From assembly GCA_945868555.1 (NCBI GenBank), contig CAMBMC010000020.1:1-17279 (forward strand): DNA of 17,279 nt, written 5' to 3'. Position numbers and translations under genes: made by a program. Under the pieces are notes generated by a model. That model saw nothing but the letters and a program-made list of their open reading frames with translations. It was not told where the DNA came from and searched no databases. Positions 6,862 through 14,772 of the stretch are shown piece by piece; within the stretch, counting starts at the first letter, position 1, and every line of letters begins with the position of its first letter. Source of the DNA: Chitinophaga pinensis. Its GTDB lineage: Bacteria; Bacteroidota; Bacteroidia; Flavobacteriales_D; Crocinitomicaceae.

Positions 6862-8720
6862 ATCTGGATGCACGAAGATATGTCATTCTTACCTTTATCT
6901 TGATGGTAGGAATTATCTACGCTTCACGCCTTTTTTATATGCAGGTAGTGGATGACCAATGGGTACTTCGCGCACAAGAGATTGCAGAAAAACGATGGGA
7001 GATTAGCCCTCCACGTGGTGTGCTCTTCGATCGAACAGGCAAAAAGATTGTTTCGAACCGCACCTATTACAACTTGATGATGGTTGAGGCAGACATTGTG
7101 GATTTAGATACTGCTAAGTTTGCCAAGTTAATCGGTTGGACCCGCGAAGAGGTACGCAATCGATTTAAGGAAATTGTGCGGGGTGAGGGAACGTACTACA
7201 ATAAAAACACCCACAAACGCACGCCGAATTATCAAAAAATTCGGGCCTATCCATTTATGAAGGAACTTACCTTGGAGGAGGTTGCACGCATCGCACCTCA
7301 TTTGGACAACTTCAAAGGATTTCATGAAGAAATAACCAGCATGCGCAGCTATCCGTATGCCAATGGGGCGAACATTGTCGGATATCTTTCAGAAGTTTCC
7401 CAAGAAGAAATTGATGAAGACCGCTTTTATAAGCCGGGCAACAATATTGGTAAAGCGGGTTTAGAGCGGTTTTATGAAAAGGAGTTAAGAGGGCGAAAAG
7501 GCATCCGCTACATTGTTACTTCAGCCATGAACAATGCCATCGAATCCTATGCAGACGGAAAATACGACACCTCGGCCTTGCAGGGCCCTCCTTTGAAACT
7601 GGGGGTAGACATCCTTCTTCAAGCATATGGCGAGAAATTACTGAAGGGCAAGCGTGGCTGTATCGTTGCCATAGAACCTTTAACTGGGGAAATCTTAGCC
7701 CTCGTATCTTCCCCCTCTTACGACCCTAATCTTATGATTGGGAAACGGAATATTTCGATGTACTATCCAAAACTCTTGTTGGACCCAAGTACTCCACTTT
7801 TGCCTCGGCCTTTGGCATCGGAATATCCGCCGGGATCGACCTTTAAACTCTTAAACTCCTTGATTGCGCTGCAGGAAGGTGTCATTACTCCAGAGTTTGG
7901 TGCGCCATGTAACAAATCTGTCGTGGGTTGCCACAATCACGCAAGTGCAGGAAATCTCGAAGATGCTATAAAACACTCGTGCAACCCCTATTACTACGCA
8001 GTGATGCGAAGAATCGTCCAACAAAACAGAAAGAAAAATGTTTTTGCTGATGCTGAAGTGGGGCTTAATCGCTGGGTAGATTATATGAAAAGCTTCGGCT
8101 TGGGGCGGAAATTGGAAACGGATATCACAGGATTACGTCCGGGACTAATCCCAGATGTTGCCTTTTATGACAAGTGGTATGGCCACCATAGATGGGCATT
8201 TTCAACAATTCGTTCCATTTCTATCGGCCAAGGAGAGGTAATGATTACTCCCCTACAAATGGCCAATATAGCGGCAATTATTGCAAATAAAGGGTGGTAT
8301 TATACACCACACTTTGTGAAGTCGATTGGGTCAAAAGGCCCTCTTCCTGAATACCTCAAAAAACGTTATGCAAAAATTGATACGAAGCACTACGATGTAA
8401 TTATTGAAGGAATGCGGCGTGTGGTCTATGAGCCAGGTGGAACGGGACGTCGGGCATTGTTGAAGGACATCGTCATTTGTGGGAAAACGGGAACGGTTCA
8501 GAACCCACACGGAGAGGACCACTCGACATTTCTTGCTTTTGCACCAATGGACAAGCCGAAGATTGCAATTGCTGTGTTTATCGAGAATGCAAAAGGAGGT
8601 GGAGGCCTTTGGGCTGCCCCAACAGCAAGCTTGATGATCGAGAAATATTTGAAGCGAAAGATCACGGAGAAGGACCGCGAGAAAACAATTATTGATGCTG
8701 TATTCAGCTATATGCGATGA
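6858..8720 (+). CDS. mrdA: Penicillin-binding protein 2 (class B transpeptidase of the elongasome)
   Basis: D,D-transpeptidase that cross-links peptidoglycan during side-wall growth, anchored in the inner membrane with its catalytic domain in the periplasm, and working with RodA. The 620-aa product has an N-terminal membrane anchor (about residues 8-26), a PBP dimerisation domain (about 50-230, starting ISPPRGVLFDRTGKKI), and a transpeptidase domain from about 250. All three active-site motifs are present: Ser327-Thr-Phe-Lys330 in YPPGSTFKLLN, Ser374-Cys-Asn376 in KHSCNPYYY, and Lys543-Thr-Gly545 in CGKTGTVQNPHG. PBP2 is called rather than PBP3 because of the mreD-mrdA-rodA context and the domain layout. 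It overlaps mreD and rodA by ATGA at both ends. Confidence 0.95.
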   Translation: MNLDARRYVILTFILMVGIIYASRLFYMQVVDDQWVLRAQEIAEKRWEISPPRGVLFDRTGKKIVSNRTYYNLMMVEADIVDLDTAKFAKLIGWTREEVRNRFKEIVRGEGTYYNKNTHKRTPNYQKIRAYPFMKELTLEEVARIAPHLDNFKGFHEEITSMRSYPYANGANIVGYLSEVSQEEIDEDRFYKPGNNIGKAGLERFYEKELRGRKGIRYIVTSAMNNAIESYADGKYDTSALQGPPLKLGVDILLQAYGEKLLKGKRGCIVAIEPLTGEILALVSSPSYDPNLMIGKRNISMYYPKLLLDPSTPLLPRPLASEYPPGSTFKLLNSLIALQEGVITPEFGAPCNKSVVGCHNHASAGNLEDAIKHSCNPYYYAVMRRIVQQNRKKNVFADAEVGLNRWVDYMKSFGLGRKLETDITGLRPGLIPDVAFYDKWYGHHRWAFSTIRSISIGQGEVMITPLQMANIAAIIANKGWYYTPHFVKSIGSKGPLPEYLKKRYAKIDTKHYDVIIEGMRRVVYEPGGTGRRALLKDIVICGKTGTVQNPHGEDHSTFLAFAPMDKPKIAIAVFIENAKGGGGLWAAPTASLMIEKYLKRKITEKDREKTIIDAVFSYMR

Positions 8721-10114
8721 GAAAAGGAGAGTCACTTGTTGCACACATGGATTGGCCGCTTTTTGCGAGCTATATCGTTATGCTGATTATAGGCATGGCA
8801 ACGGTCTATTCGGTGGCTTACAACGAGGAGCATCCCAACATCTATGAATATTCTGAAAAATATGGCAAGCAGCTGGTTTGGCTGGGGATCTCTTTATTTC
8901 TCGGATTAATTGTCTTCTTGATAGACTCTGATATCTATCGAAAATTTTCTCTACCCATCTACGTTTTTACTCTTTTTTTATTGGTGATCGTTTTGTTTAC
9001 GCCGAAAATCAATGGCGCACGCGCTTGGTTAGGAATTGGCACTATGGGTGTTCAACCGGCGGAATTTGCCAAGATTGGTACCGCATTGCTTTTGGCGCGA
9101 TTCATCAGTACAGTCAATGTCAAGCAGCAAAATATTCAAACGGTGCTTATTGCCAATGCCATCATCTTGATGCCGATGGTCTTGATTCTCCTTCAGCCAG
9201 ATGCGGGAACATTTGTGGTGTTTACTTCATTCCTTTTTGTAATGTACCGCGAAGGAATTACCTACGACCCACTCATCCTTAAATTGATCAACCGCATTCC
9301 GGGCATTCGTTTTAAGGAGACATGGGTAGGCGGCCACTTCATTCCGATTCTTTTTGTGGTCATCATTTTGAGTGTGATCACACTCCTTATGAGCAATGAA
9401 GTGCTCGAATTTAGTTTCTTACCCAATGTCAAGGTTCCAGGGTTTTATAGCGTAGTTGCTACCTTGTTTCTCATCTCACTGATTTTCTTAATTTTCCTTC
9501 GTGTGGTTTCTGCTCGACGAGAGCGTGGGCGTGCGACATTGGTGGTAATTTTAGGGTTTAGCATGGCGGCCGCACTTTCTTCAGTGGTGAACTATGGATT
9601 TCAAGGCCTTCGATCACACCAGAAAGACCGGATTGAACTTTTTCTTGGAATGAAGGAAGATCCCAATGGAAAGGATTACAACCGAAATCGCGCTATGGCG
9701 GCCGTAGGTTCAGGAGGATTTTTAGGGAAGGGCTACCGCGAAGCTTCTGTTTCAAGTGTGCGAAGCAATCACGTTCCAGAAAGTGAAACCGACTTTATTT
9801 TTTGTCCATTTGCAGAAGAGTGGGGATTTGCAGGCACCTTTATTTTGGTAGCGCTTTATATGTTCATGTTGGTTCGAATCATCATCATAGCTGAGCGTCA
9901 AAGGGCAGTATTTAACCGAGTATATGCGTATACGGTGGCTATGATTTTATTTTATCATTTCGCCATCAACATCGGAATGAATATTGGTTTTGCTCCAGTT
10001 ATTGGTATCCCGCTCCCATTTTTCTCTTACGGAGGTTCATCCATGATGTCCTTCTCAGTGATGATGTTTATCTTACTGAAATTGGACAGCCAACGAAGAG
10101 ATGTACTTCAATAA
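8717..10114 (+). CDS. rodA: Peptidoglycan glycosyltransferase RodA (SEDS family)
   Basis: Polytopic inner-membrane enzyme that polymerises lipid II into glycan strands together with PBP2. SEDS landmarks are present: GARAWLGIG, QPDAGTF, ESETDFIF and the C-terminal GIPLPFFSYGGSSMM. The ESETDFIF aspartate (Asp359) corresponds to the catalytic Asp of characterised RodA proteins. At 465 aa it is about 95 residues longer than E. coli RodA; most of the excess falls between about residues 200 and 300, which contains two or three hydrophobic segments (about 208-226, 241-265, 275-295). The first codon overlaps the mrdA stop (ATGA), so the two partners are probably made in coupled fashion. Confidence 0.95.
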   Translation: MRKGESLVAHMDWPLFASYIVMLIIGMATVYSVAYNEEHPNIYEYSEKYGKQLVWLGISLFLGLIVFLIDSDIYRKFSLPIYVFTLFLLVIVLFTPKINGARAWLGIGTMGVQPAEFAKIGTALLLARFISTVNVKQQNIQTVLIANAIILMPMVLILLQPDAGTFVVFTSFLFVMYREGITYDPLILKLINRIPGIRFKETWVGGHFIPILFVVIILSVITLLMSNEVLEFSFLPNVKVPGFYSVVATLFLISLIFLIFLRVVSARRERGRATLVVILGFSMAAALSSVVNYGFQGLRSHQKDRIELFLGMKEDPNGKDYNRNRAMAAVGSGGFLGKGYREASVSSVRSNHVPESETDFIFCPFAEEWGFAGTFILVALYMFMLVRIIIIAERQRAVFNRVYAYTVAMILFYHFAINIGMNIGFAPVIGIPLPFFSYGGSSMMSFSVMMFILLKLDSQRRDVLQ

Positions 10115-10168
10115 TGGGGATGAATATGAAAGCAAAGAATTCTTTAATTTTACATAAACGAATAACGC

Positions 10169-12667
10169 ATGGCGACTAAAGCACAGCCCAAGGGTTCACT
10201 CCCAGATGGCGAAAAGAAAAAACTGACCTATTGGTTTTGGGGATTTGCGCTGTTCCCATTTGTTTTTGTGGCATTACTTTTACTTTTTCAATCAGAGGAT
10301 TCGCTTCCACCTGTTGAAATGCTCGATAACCCACCCGAACTTCAAGCATCTGTGGTGTATGCCTATGACCAAGAAACGGAATTGGGAAAATACTTTTTGG
10401 TGAACCGCACGAGTGTGAAATACCGTGAAATCTCACCATTTATTACAGATGCTTTGATCTCAACTGAAGACGAGCGTTTCAAGGACCATGCGGGGGTTGA
10501 CTTTCGTGCCGTAGGGCGTGCTATTTTTAGCTTTGGAGGTGCTGGAGGCGCATCAACAATTTCGCAGCAGTTGGCCAAATTGCTCTATACCTTGCAACAG
10601 CGTGAGCGCGAAGAGTTAGCGCGTGCAAGAGGTGAACGTTTGTCCATTTCTTCCACACGAGTGGGTCGGATTTTTGGCCGAATCAATGAAAAAGCACGAG
10701 AGAACATCATAGCAACGCGACTAGAAAAGAGGTATACTAAAGACGAAATCATCACCATGTACCTCAACCAGTTCGACTTTTTATACAATGCCGTTGGAAT
10801 TGAAAATGCAGCCAAAGTATATTTCAATAAAAAACCAAAAAATTTGGCCAAGGAGGAAGCGGCAATGCTTGTTGGAATGTGTAAAAACCCGGCGCTTTAC
10901 AATCCATACTCATTTAAAATTCGCAATTACCGAAGAATCATTGCCACAGAAAAGGAAATATCTGTGTCGGCAGTTTCTGCTGAAGAAATTAATGCAAGGC
11001 GAGCTGCGGATTCAACACGTGCTGTAAACCGACGAAATCAGGTTTTGTTTCAATGGTTGAAAAATAGCAAAACTGAAAACGAGGCCTTGCGCGCAACAAT
11101 CACCCAAGAAGAATACGACCTTCTGAAGGTAAAACCACTGGTTGTAAATTACCAGTCAGTGGATCACAAACAAGGCAAAGCACCCTATTTTAGGGAATAC
11201 CTCCGCAAAGAATTGACGGACTTGTTGCTTCAGAAAAATGAAGATGGCTCTTGGAAATATGCACGAGTGGATGGGACTCCTTATGACATCTACCGAGATG
11301 GATTGAAAATTTATACGACCATTGATGCAAATTTACAAGACCATGCAGAGAAAGCAGTGGAGCGCCACCTGAGCGAAAACTTGCAAAAGCCCTTCGATCA
11401 AAACAATAGAGCAACGCGCAACTTCCCGTTTTCAAATGACCTTTCTGAAGATCAAGTGAAGTCCATCATGCGCACCGCACGGCTCAATTCGCCTCGCTAC
11501 GATTACATGTCTAAAGCCGGCTATTCAGATCAAGAAATCGTAAATGCGTTCAACACGCCCACACAAATGAGGGTGTTTGCGTGGAGTGGAGAAAAAGACA
11601 CCCTTCTCTCTCCGAACGACTCAATCCGTTATTACAAGTCATTCATGCACGCTGGGCTCATTTCCATAGAGCCACAAACGGGATTTATCAAAGCATGGGT
11701 AGGTGGCGCGAACATTACTCACTTTGCCTACGACCATGTGAAATTGAGTCGCCGTCAGGTTGGATCAACGATTAAGCCCTTTGTGTACGGAACAGCGATG
11801 GCAATGGGCGTCGTAAAGCCCTGTACTCAATTTGCCAATACATCTTACTGTGTGGATTTGCAAGATGCTGAAGGTAACGTGAATAATCGTTGGTGTCCGA
11901 AGAATGCAGGGGGTTCTGAAGCGGGTGTCGTTACTGCATCGACAGGTTTGGCGCAATCCATGAATAACATTACGGTTGCTGTTATGTCCAAAATGGGGGG
12001 CTATGCAGGGCCAAAGAACATCTCAAAATTGCTAAAACAGATGGACATTAATCTTCCCCTAGAGCAAGAGGTTCCATCCATGTGTCTAGGGATTATGGAC
12101 CTTTCCCTATTTGAATTGGTGGGTGCGCAATGCATCTTCGCAAACAAAGGGATATTTAACCGCCCAACGTCTATCTTACGCATTGAAGACCGCAATGGGA
12201 ATGTCATTTATGACAATGACGCAAACTTCTATACGAAGCAGGTGATGAATGAAAATGTTGCTTTTGAGGTACTTCAAATGCTGAAGAAAGTGATTACGCA
12301 AGGCACAGGCGGAAGTTTGCGTGGAGGTCAGTCATGGGGAAATATCCTCTATCCCACAGCAGGTAAAACCGGAACAACACAAAGCAATTCCGACGGTTGG
12401 TTTATTGGATTGACACCAAAACTTGTGACAGGTGTTTGGGTGGGTGCCGAAGACCGTGGTGTGCGATTCCGTTCCATGCAGTGGGGACAGGGTGCACGAT
12501 TAGCACTTCCGATCTATGGCTACTACATGCAGAAGGTGTACAAGGACCCGAAAATTGGCTTGCCAACAACAGATTTTGATCAGCCTGCCTCCTACGATCC
12601 AAAACTTTTTTCCTGCGACGGCGATGCACAATTGGATGTTCCAACAGTTCCTGAATTAGGCTTATAA
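10169..12667 (+). CDS. Bifunctional class A penicillin-binding protein (PBP1A-type)
   Basis: Membrane-anchored enzyme with glycosyltransferase (GT51) and transpeptidase activities for peptidoglycan synthesis. Of 832 aa, about residues 24-45 form the single membrane helix. The GT51 domain (about 70-260) has the catalytic Glu100 in TEDERFKDHAGVD and GGASTISQQLAK. The transpeptidase domain has Ser533-Thr-Ile-Lys536 in RRQVGSTIKPF, Ser597-Met-Asn599 and Lys733-Thr-Gly735 in AGKTGTTQSNSDGWF, so both active sites are intact. It lies 54 bases after rodA; that gap has only an imperfect promoter match (TAATTTTA, 10145-10152), so read-through from rodA is likely. The stop codon shares one base with the scoA start (TAATG). 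The exact class A subtype was judged from domain layout, and the ponA/mrcA name was therefore left blank. Confidence 0.94.
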   Translation: MATKAQPKGSLPDGEKKKLTYWFWGFALFPFVFVALLLLFQSEDSLPPVEMLDNPPELQASVVYAYDQETELGKYFLVNRTSVKYREISPFITDALISTEDERFKDHAGVDFRAVGRAIFSFGGAGGASTISQQLAKLLYTLQQREREELARARGERLSISSTRVGRIFGRINEKARENIIATRLEKRYTKDEIITMYLNQFDFLYNAVGIENAAKVYFNKKPKNLAKEEAAMLVGMCKNPALYNPYSFKIRNYRRIIATEKEISVSAVSAEEINARRAADSTRAVNRRNQVLFQWLKNSKTENEALRATITQEEYDLLKVKPLVVNYQSVDHKQGKAPYFREYLRKELTDLLLQKNEDGSWKYARVDGTPYDIYRDGLKIYTTIDANLQDHAEKAVERHLSENLQKPFDQNNRATRNFPFSNDLSEDQVKSIMRTARLNSPRYDYMSKAGYSDQEIVNAFNTPTQMRVFAWSGEKDTLLSPNDSIRYYKSFMHAGLISIEPQTGFIKAWVGGANITHFAYDHVKLSRRQVGSTIKPFVYGTAMAMGVVKPCTQFANTSYCVDLQDAEGNVNNRWCPKNAGGSEAGVVTASTGLAQSMNNITVAVMSKMGGYAGPKNISKLLKQMDINLPLEQEVPSMCLGIMDLSLFELVGAQCIFANKGIFNRPTSILRIEDRNGNVIYDNDANFYTKQVMNENVAFEVLQMLKKVITQGTGGSLRGGQSWGNILYPTAGKTGTTQSNSDGWFIGLTPKLVTGVWVGAEDRGVRFRSMQWGQGARLALPIYGYYMQKVYKDPKIGLPTTDFDQPASYDPKLFSCDGDAQLDVPTVPELGL

Positions 12668-13365
12668 TGAATAAAGTAGTAAAGAATGTTGAAGAAGCCC
12701 TCGTCGGCATTGAAGACGGGATGACACTCATGTTGGGTGGCTTTGGCTTGTGTGGAATTCCTGAAAATTCCATCGCACAATTGGTGAAGCTGGGCGTGAA
12801 AGAACTTACCTGTATTTCCAACAATGCGGGAGTCGATGATTTCGGGCTTGGACTTTTATTGCACGGACGTCAAATCAAAAAGATGATCAGTTCATATGTC
12901 GGTGAAAATGCGGAGTTCGAACGTCAGATGTTGTCAGGTGAATTGATTGTTGACCTTATTCCACAAGGAAGTTTAGCCGAACGCTGTCGTGCTGGAGGTG
13001 CTGGAATTCCAGCGTTCTTTACTCCAGCAGGATATGGAACAGAAGTAGCCGAAGGGAAAGAAGTACGCGAGTTTAACGGCAAACCACACATCTTGGAAAT
13101 GGCATTGACGGCAGATTTTGCCATCGTGAAGGCGTGGAAGGGCGATACTGAGGGAAACCTTATTTTCAAAGCAACAGCTCGCAATTTCAACCCTATGATG
13201 GCGATGGCAGGTAAGATCACCATTGCAGAAGTGGAGGAATTGGTCCCTGCTGGCGAACTTAATCCCAACGACATTCATACCCCTGGGATTTTCGTTCAAC
13301 GAATTTTCAAAGGAGAAAAATTTGAAAAACGCATCGAGCAACGAACTGTTAGAATTAAGAATTAA
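12667..13365 (+). CDS. scoA: Succinyl-CoA:3-ketoacid CoA-transferase subunit A
   Basis: Alpha subunit of the enzyme that moves CoA between succinyl-CoA and acetoacetate, for ketone-body and short-chain acid use. The 232-aa product carries the CoA-transferase family I signature GGFGLCGIPENSI (24-36), SNNAGVDDFGLG, GAGIPAFFTPAGYGT and FNPMMAMAGKITIAEVEELV. The start codon overlaps the PBP1A stop (TAATG), so translation may be coupled. Oddly, its end runs into a heptanucleotide tandem array: the last four codons (AGA ATT AAG AAT) and the TAA stop at 13363 are almost wholly made of repeat sequence. The native C-terminus may thus have been altered by array insertion or expansion, but only at the last few residues. 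Confidence 0.94.
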   Translation: MNKVVKNVEEALVGIEDGMTLMLGGFGLCGIPENSIAQLVKLGVKELTCISNNAGVDDFGLGLLLHGRQIKKMISSYVGENAEFERQMLSGELIVDLIPQGSLAERCRAGGAGIPAFFTPAGYGTEVAEGKEVREFNGKPHILEMALTADFAIVKAWKGDTEGNLIFKATARNFNPMMAMAGKITIAEVEELVPAGELNPNDIHTPGIFVQRIFKGEKFEKRIEQRTVRIKN

Positions 13366-13470
13366 GAATTAAGAATTAAGAATTAAGAATTAAGAATTAA
13401 GAATTACGAATTACGAATTACGAATTACGAATTACGAATTACGAATTACGAATTACGAATTACGAATTAC
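13352..13470 (+). repeat. Perfect heptanucleotide tandem array, 7 x GAATTAA then 10 x GAATTAC
   Basis: Seventeen uninterrupted 7-base units with no mismatch. Units 1-7 (13352-13400) are all GAATTAA and units 8-17 (13401-13470) are all GAATTAC, so the array changes type once, at a single base. It begins inside the last codons of scoA and supplies its stop codon. It ends exactly at a promoter box before scoB, where the final TAC plus the next TTTTG gives TACTTTTG. The block homogeneity suggests two rounds of slippage expansion from two founding units. It is not CRISPR-like because there are no spacers. Heptameric short tandem repeats between genes are known in cyanobacteria (STRR) and, as I recall, occur in Bacteroidetes; no function is assigned here. 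Confidence 0.97.
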
Positions 13471-13475
13471 TTTTG
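13468..13475 (+). promoter_or_regulatory. Putative -7 promoter box (TACTTTTG) for scoB
   Basis: Full match to TAnnTTTG formed partly by the last three bases of the heptamer array. Transcription would start near 13478, giving a leader of about 22 bases rich in A and C (CTAACCACTAACC pattern) before the ATG at 13500. The -33 position falls within the GAATTAC units, which contain no TTG. It would allow scoB to be transcribed apart from scoA, which is unusual for two subunits of one enzyme. Confidence 0.45.
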
Positions 13476-13499
13476 CACTAACCACTAACCAACTCACAA

Positions 13500-14156
13500 A
13501 TGGCACTAGATAAAATAGGAATTGCAAAACGCATTGCTCAAGAGTTGAGGGATGGTTGGTATGTGAATTTAGGAATCGGTATCCCAACATTGGTGGCGAA
13601 TTATATCCCGGAAGGAATTGAGGTGGAGTTTCAATCGGAGAATGGAGTTTTGGGCATGGGTCCGTTTCCTTTCGAAGGGGAAGAGGATGCTGATTTGATC
13701 AACGCTGGAAAACAAACAATCACCGTGCTTAAGGGCGCAGCGTTTTTTGATTCTGCGATGTCGTTTTCGATGATTCGAGGTCAACACGTGCAACTGACGG
13801 TACTTGGCGCCATGGAAGTGTCGCAAAATGGTGACATTGCCAACTGGAAAATCCCAGGAAAAATGGTGAAAGGGATGGGTGGCGCCATGGACTTGGTGGC
13901 CTCAGCAGAAAACATTATTGTGGCCATGATGCATAGCAATCGCGAAGGTGAATCTAAGATCCTAAAGAAATGTACACTGCCTTTAACAGGAGTGGGCTGC
14001 GTAAAAAAGATCGTGACGGAACTGGCAGTGCTTGAAATTCGTGACAACAAATTCTATTTGATTGAGCGCGCTCCAGGTGTGAGTGTTGAAGAAATCGTTT
14101 CCAAAACAGAAGGGGATTTGGTGGTCCCAGATTTCGTTCCTGAAATGGTGCTTTGA
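13500..14156 (+). CDS. scoB: Succinyl-CoA:3-ketoacid CoA-transferase subunit B
   Basis: Beta subunit and partner of ScoA; it carries the catalytic glutamate that forms the enzyme-CoA thioester. The 218-aa product has NLGIGIPTLVANYIP (23-37), the active-site motif SENGVLGMGP with Glu47, and later GAMEVSQNGDIANWKIPG and GMGGAMDLVASAENIIV, all typical of family I beta subunits. ATG 13500 gives MALDKIGIAKRIAQEL, the normal family start. It is separated from scoA by 134 bases, almost all tandem array plus a promoter box, whereas scoAB genes usually abut. Its stop lies one base from the stop of the convergent nadD gene. Confidence 0.95.
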   Translation: MALDKIGIAKRIAQELRDGWYVNLGIGIPTLVANYIPEGIEVEFQSENGVLGMGPFPFEGEEDADLINAGKQTITVLKGAAFFDSAMSFSMIRGQHVQLTVLGAMEVSQNGDIANWKIPGKMVKGMGGAMDLVASAENIIVAMMHSNREGESKILKKCTLPLTGVGCVKKIVTELAVLEIRDNKFYLIERAPGVSVEEIVSKTEGDLVVPDFVPEMVL

Positions 14157-14157
14157 T

Positions 14158-14772
14158 TCAACGATAAAAGTGCATCTCTTCAATGTATTGATGCACGGGT
14201 TCCGTCAATAGGTAGCGAATGTCTTTTCTTTCTTTTATTGCTTGACGAATAAAACTCGCCGATATGCGCATCACAGGGGCATCGCTGCAGATGTGAACAT
14301 TCGGATGACTAGCAAAAGGATTTTCGGTCAGTGCGCCAGTTGCTAATATCTCAGCATCCTCTTGAATCGTATAAACCCTAGGATACACATAAATATCGTG
14401 GTGCTTCAAGATGATATCGTGATTGAACCACTTGTGAAAATTTCGCAAATTGTCTTCCCCCATGATGAGTGAAAAGGTATGCTCGGAGTACTTTTCTTTG
14501 AGATAAGCGAGCGTCGTTACCGTATAACTTGGAACGGGCAACTTAAATTCGACATCGCTCGCACGAAGCTTTGGGTTTTCTTCAATCGCTGCTTTTACCA
14601 ATGATAAACGGTGGAAATCGGAAAGTAATCCAGCCTTTTCTTTTAAGGGATTTTGCGGTGAAACAACCAACCATACTTGATCCAATCCTTGAAAATTCGC
14701 CATGTAATTGGCTATAATCAAGTGACCCACATGAATAGGATTGAATGTGCCGAAGTAGAGACCGATGTTCAT
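14158..14772 (-). CDS. nadD: Nicotinate-nucleotide adenylyltransferase
   Basis: Transfers AMP from ATP to nicotinate mononucleotide to give deamido-NAD in NAD synthesis, in the cytosol. The 204-aa product has the nucleotidyltransferase signature GTFNPIHVGH (8-17), MGEDNLRNFHKW (104-115; family form GxDxxxxFxxW) and the ATP-binding ISASFIR (170-176, family ISxTxIR with Ala-Ser in place of the usual Ser/Thr pattern). It overlaps gmk by 4 bases and is the last gene of a yicC-gmk-nadD operon. No terminator fits after its stop because the scoB stop is one base away. Confidence 0.95.
   Translation of the reverse strand: MNIGLYFGTFNPIHVGHLIIANYMANFQGLDQVWLVVSPQNPLKEKAGLLSDFHRLSLVKAAIEENPKLRASDVEFKLPVPSYTVTTLAYLKEKYSEHTFSLIMGEDNLRNFHKWFNHDIILKHHDIYVYPRVYTIQEDAEILATGALTENPFASHPNVHICSDAPVMRISASFIRQAIKERKDIRYLLTEPVHQYIEEMHFYR

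Noticed and set aside
8331..8744. Minus-strand open frame of 137 codons opposite the 3' end of mrdA
   Set aside because: It lies wholly opposite conserved mrdA/rodA coding sequence, has a cysteine- and serine-rich composition typical of antisense frames, and matches no family I recognise.
10145..10152. TAATTTTA as a promoter for the PBP1A gene
   Set aside because: It has a mismatch at the key final G of TAnnTTTG and no -33 element; read-through from rodA over 54 bases explains expression equally well.
12402..12824. Minus-strand open frame of 140 codons opposite the PBP1A/scoA junction
   Set aside because: It is antisense to the KTG region of PBP1A and the CoA-transferase signature of scoA, which are clearly the real genes.
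13352..13470. Tandem array as a CRISPR or an attachment site
   Set aside because: The units are 7 bases with no spacers, there are no cas genes, and no integrase, tRNA or mobile gene lies nearby.
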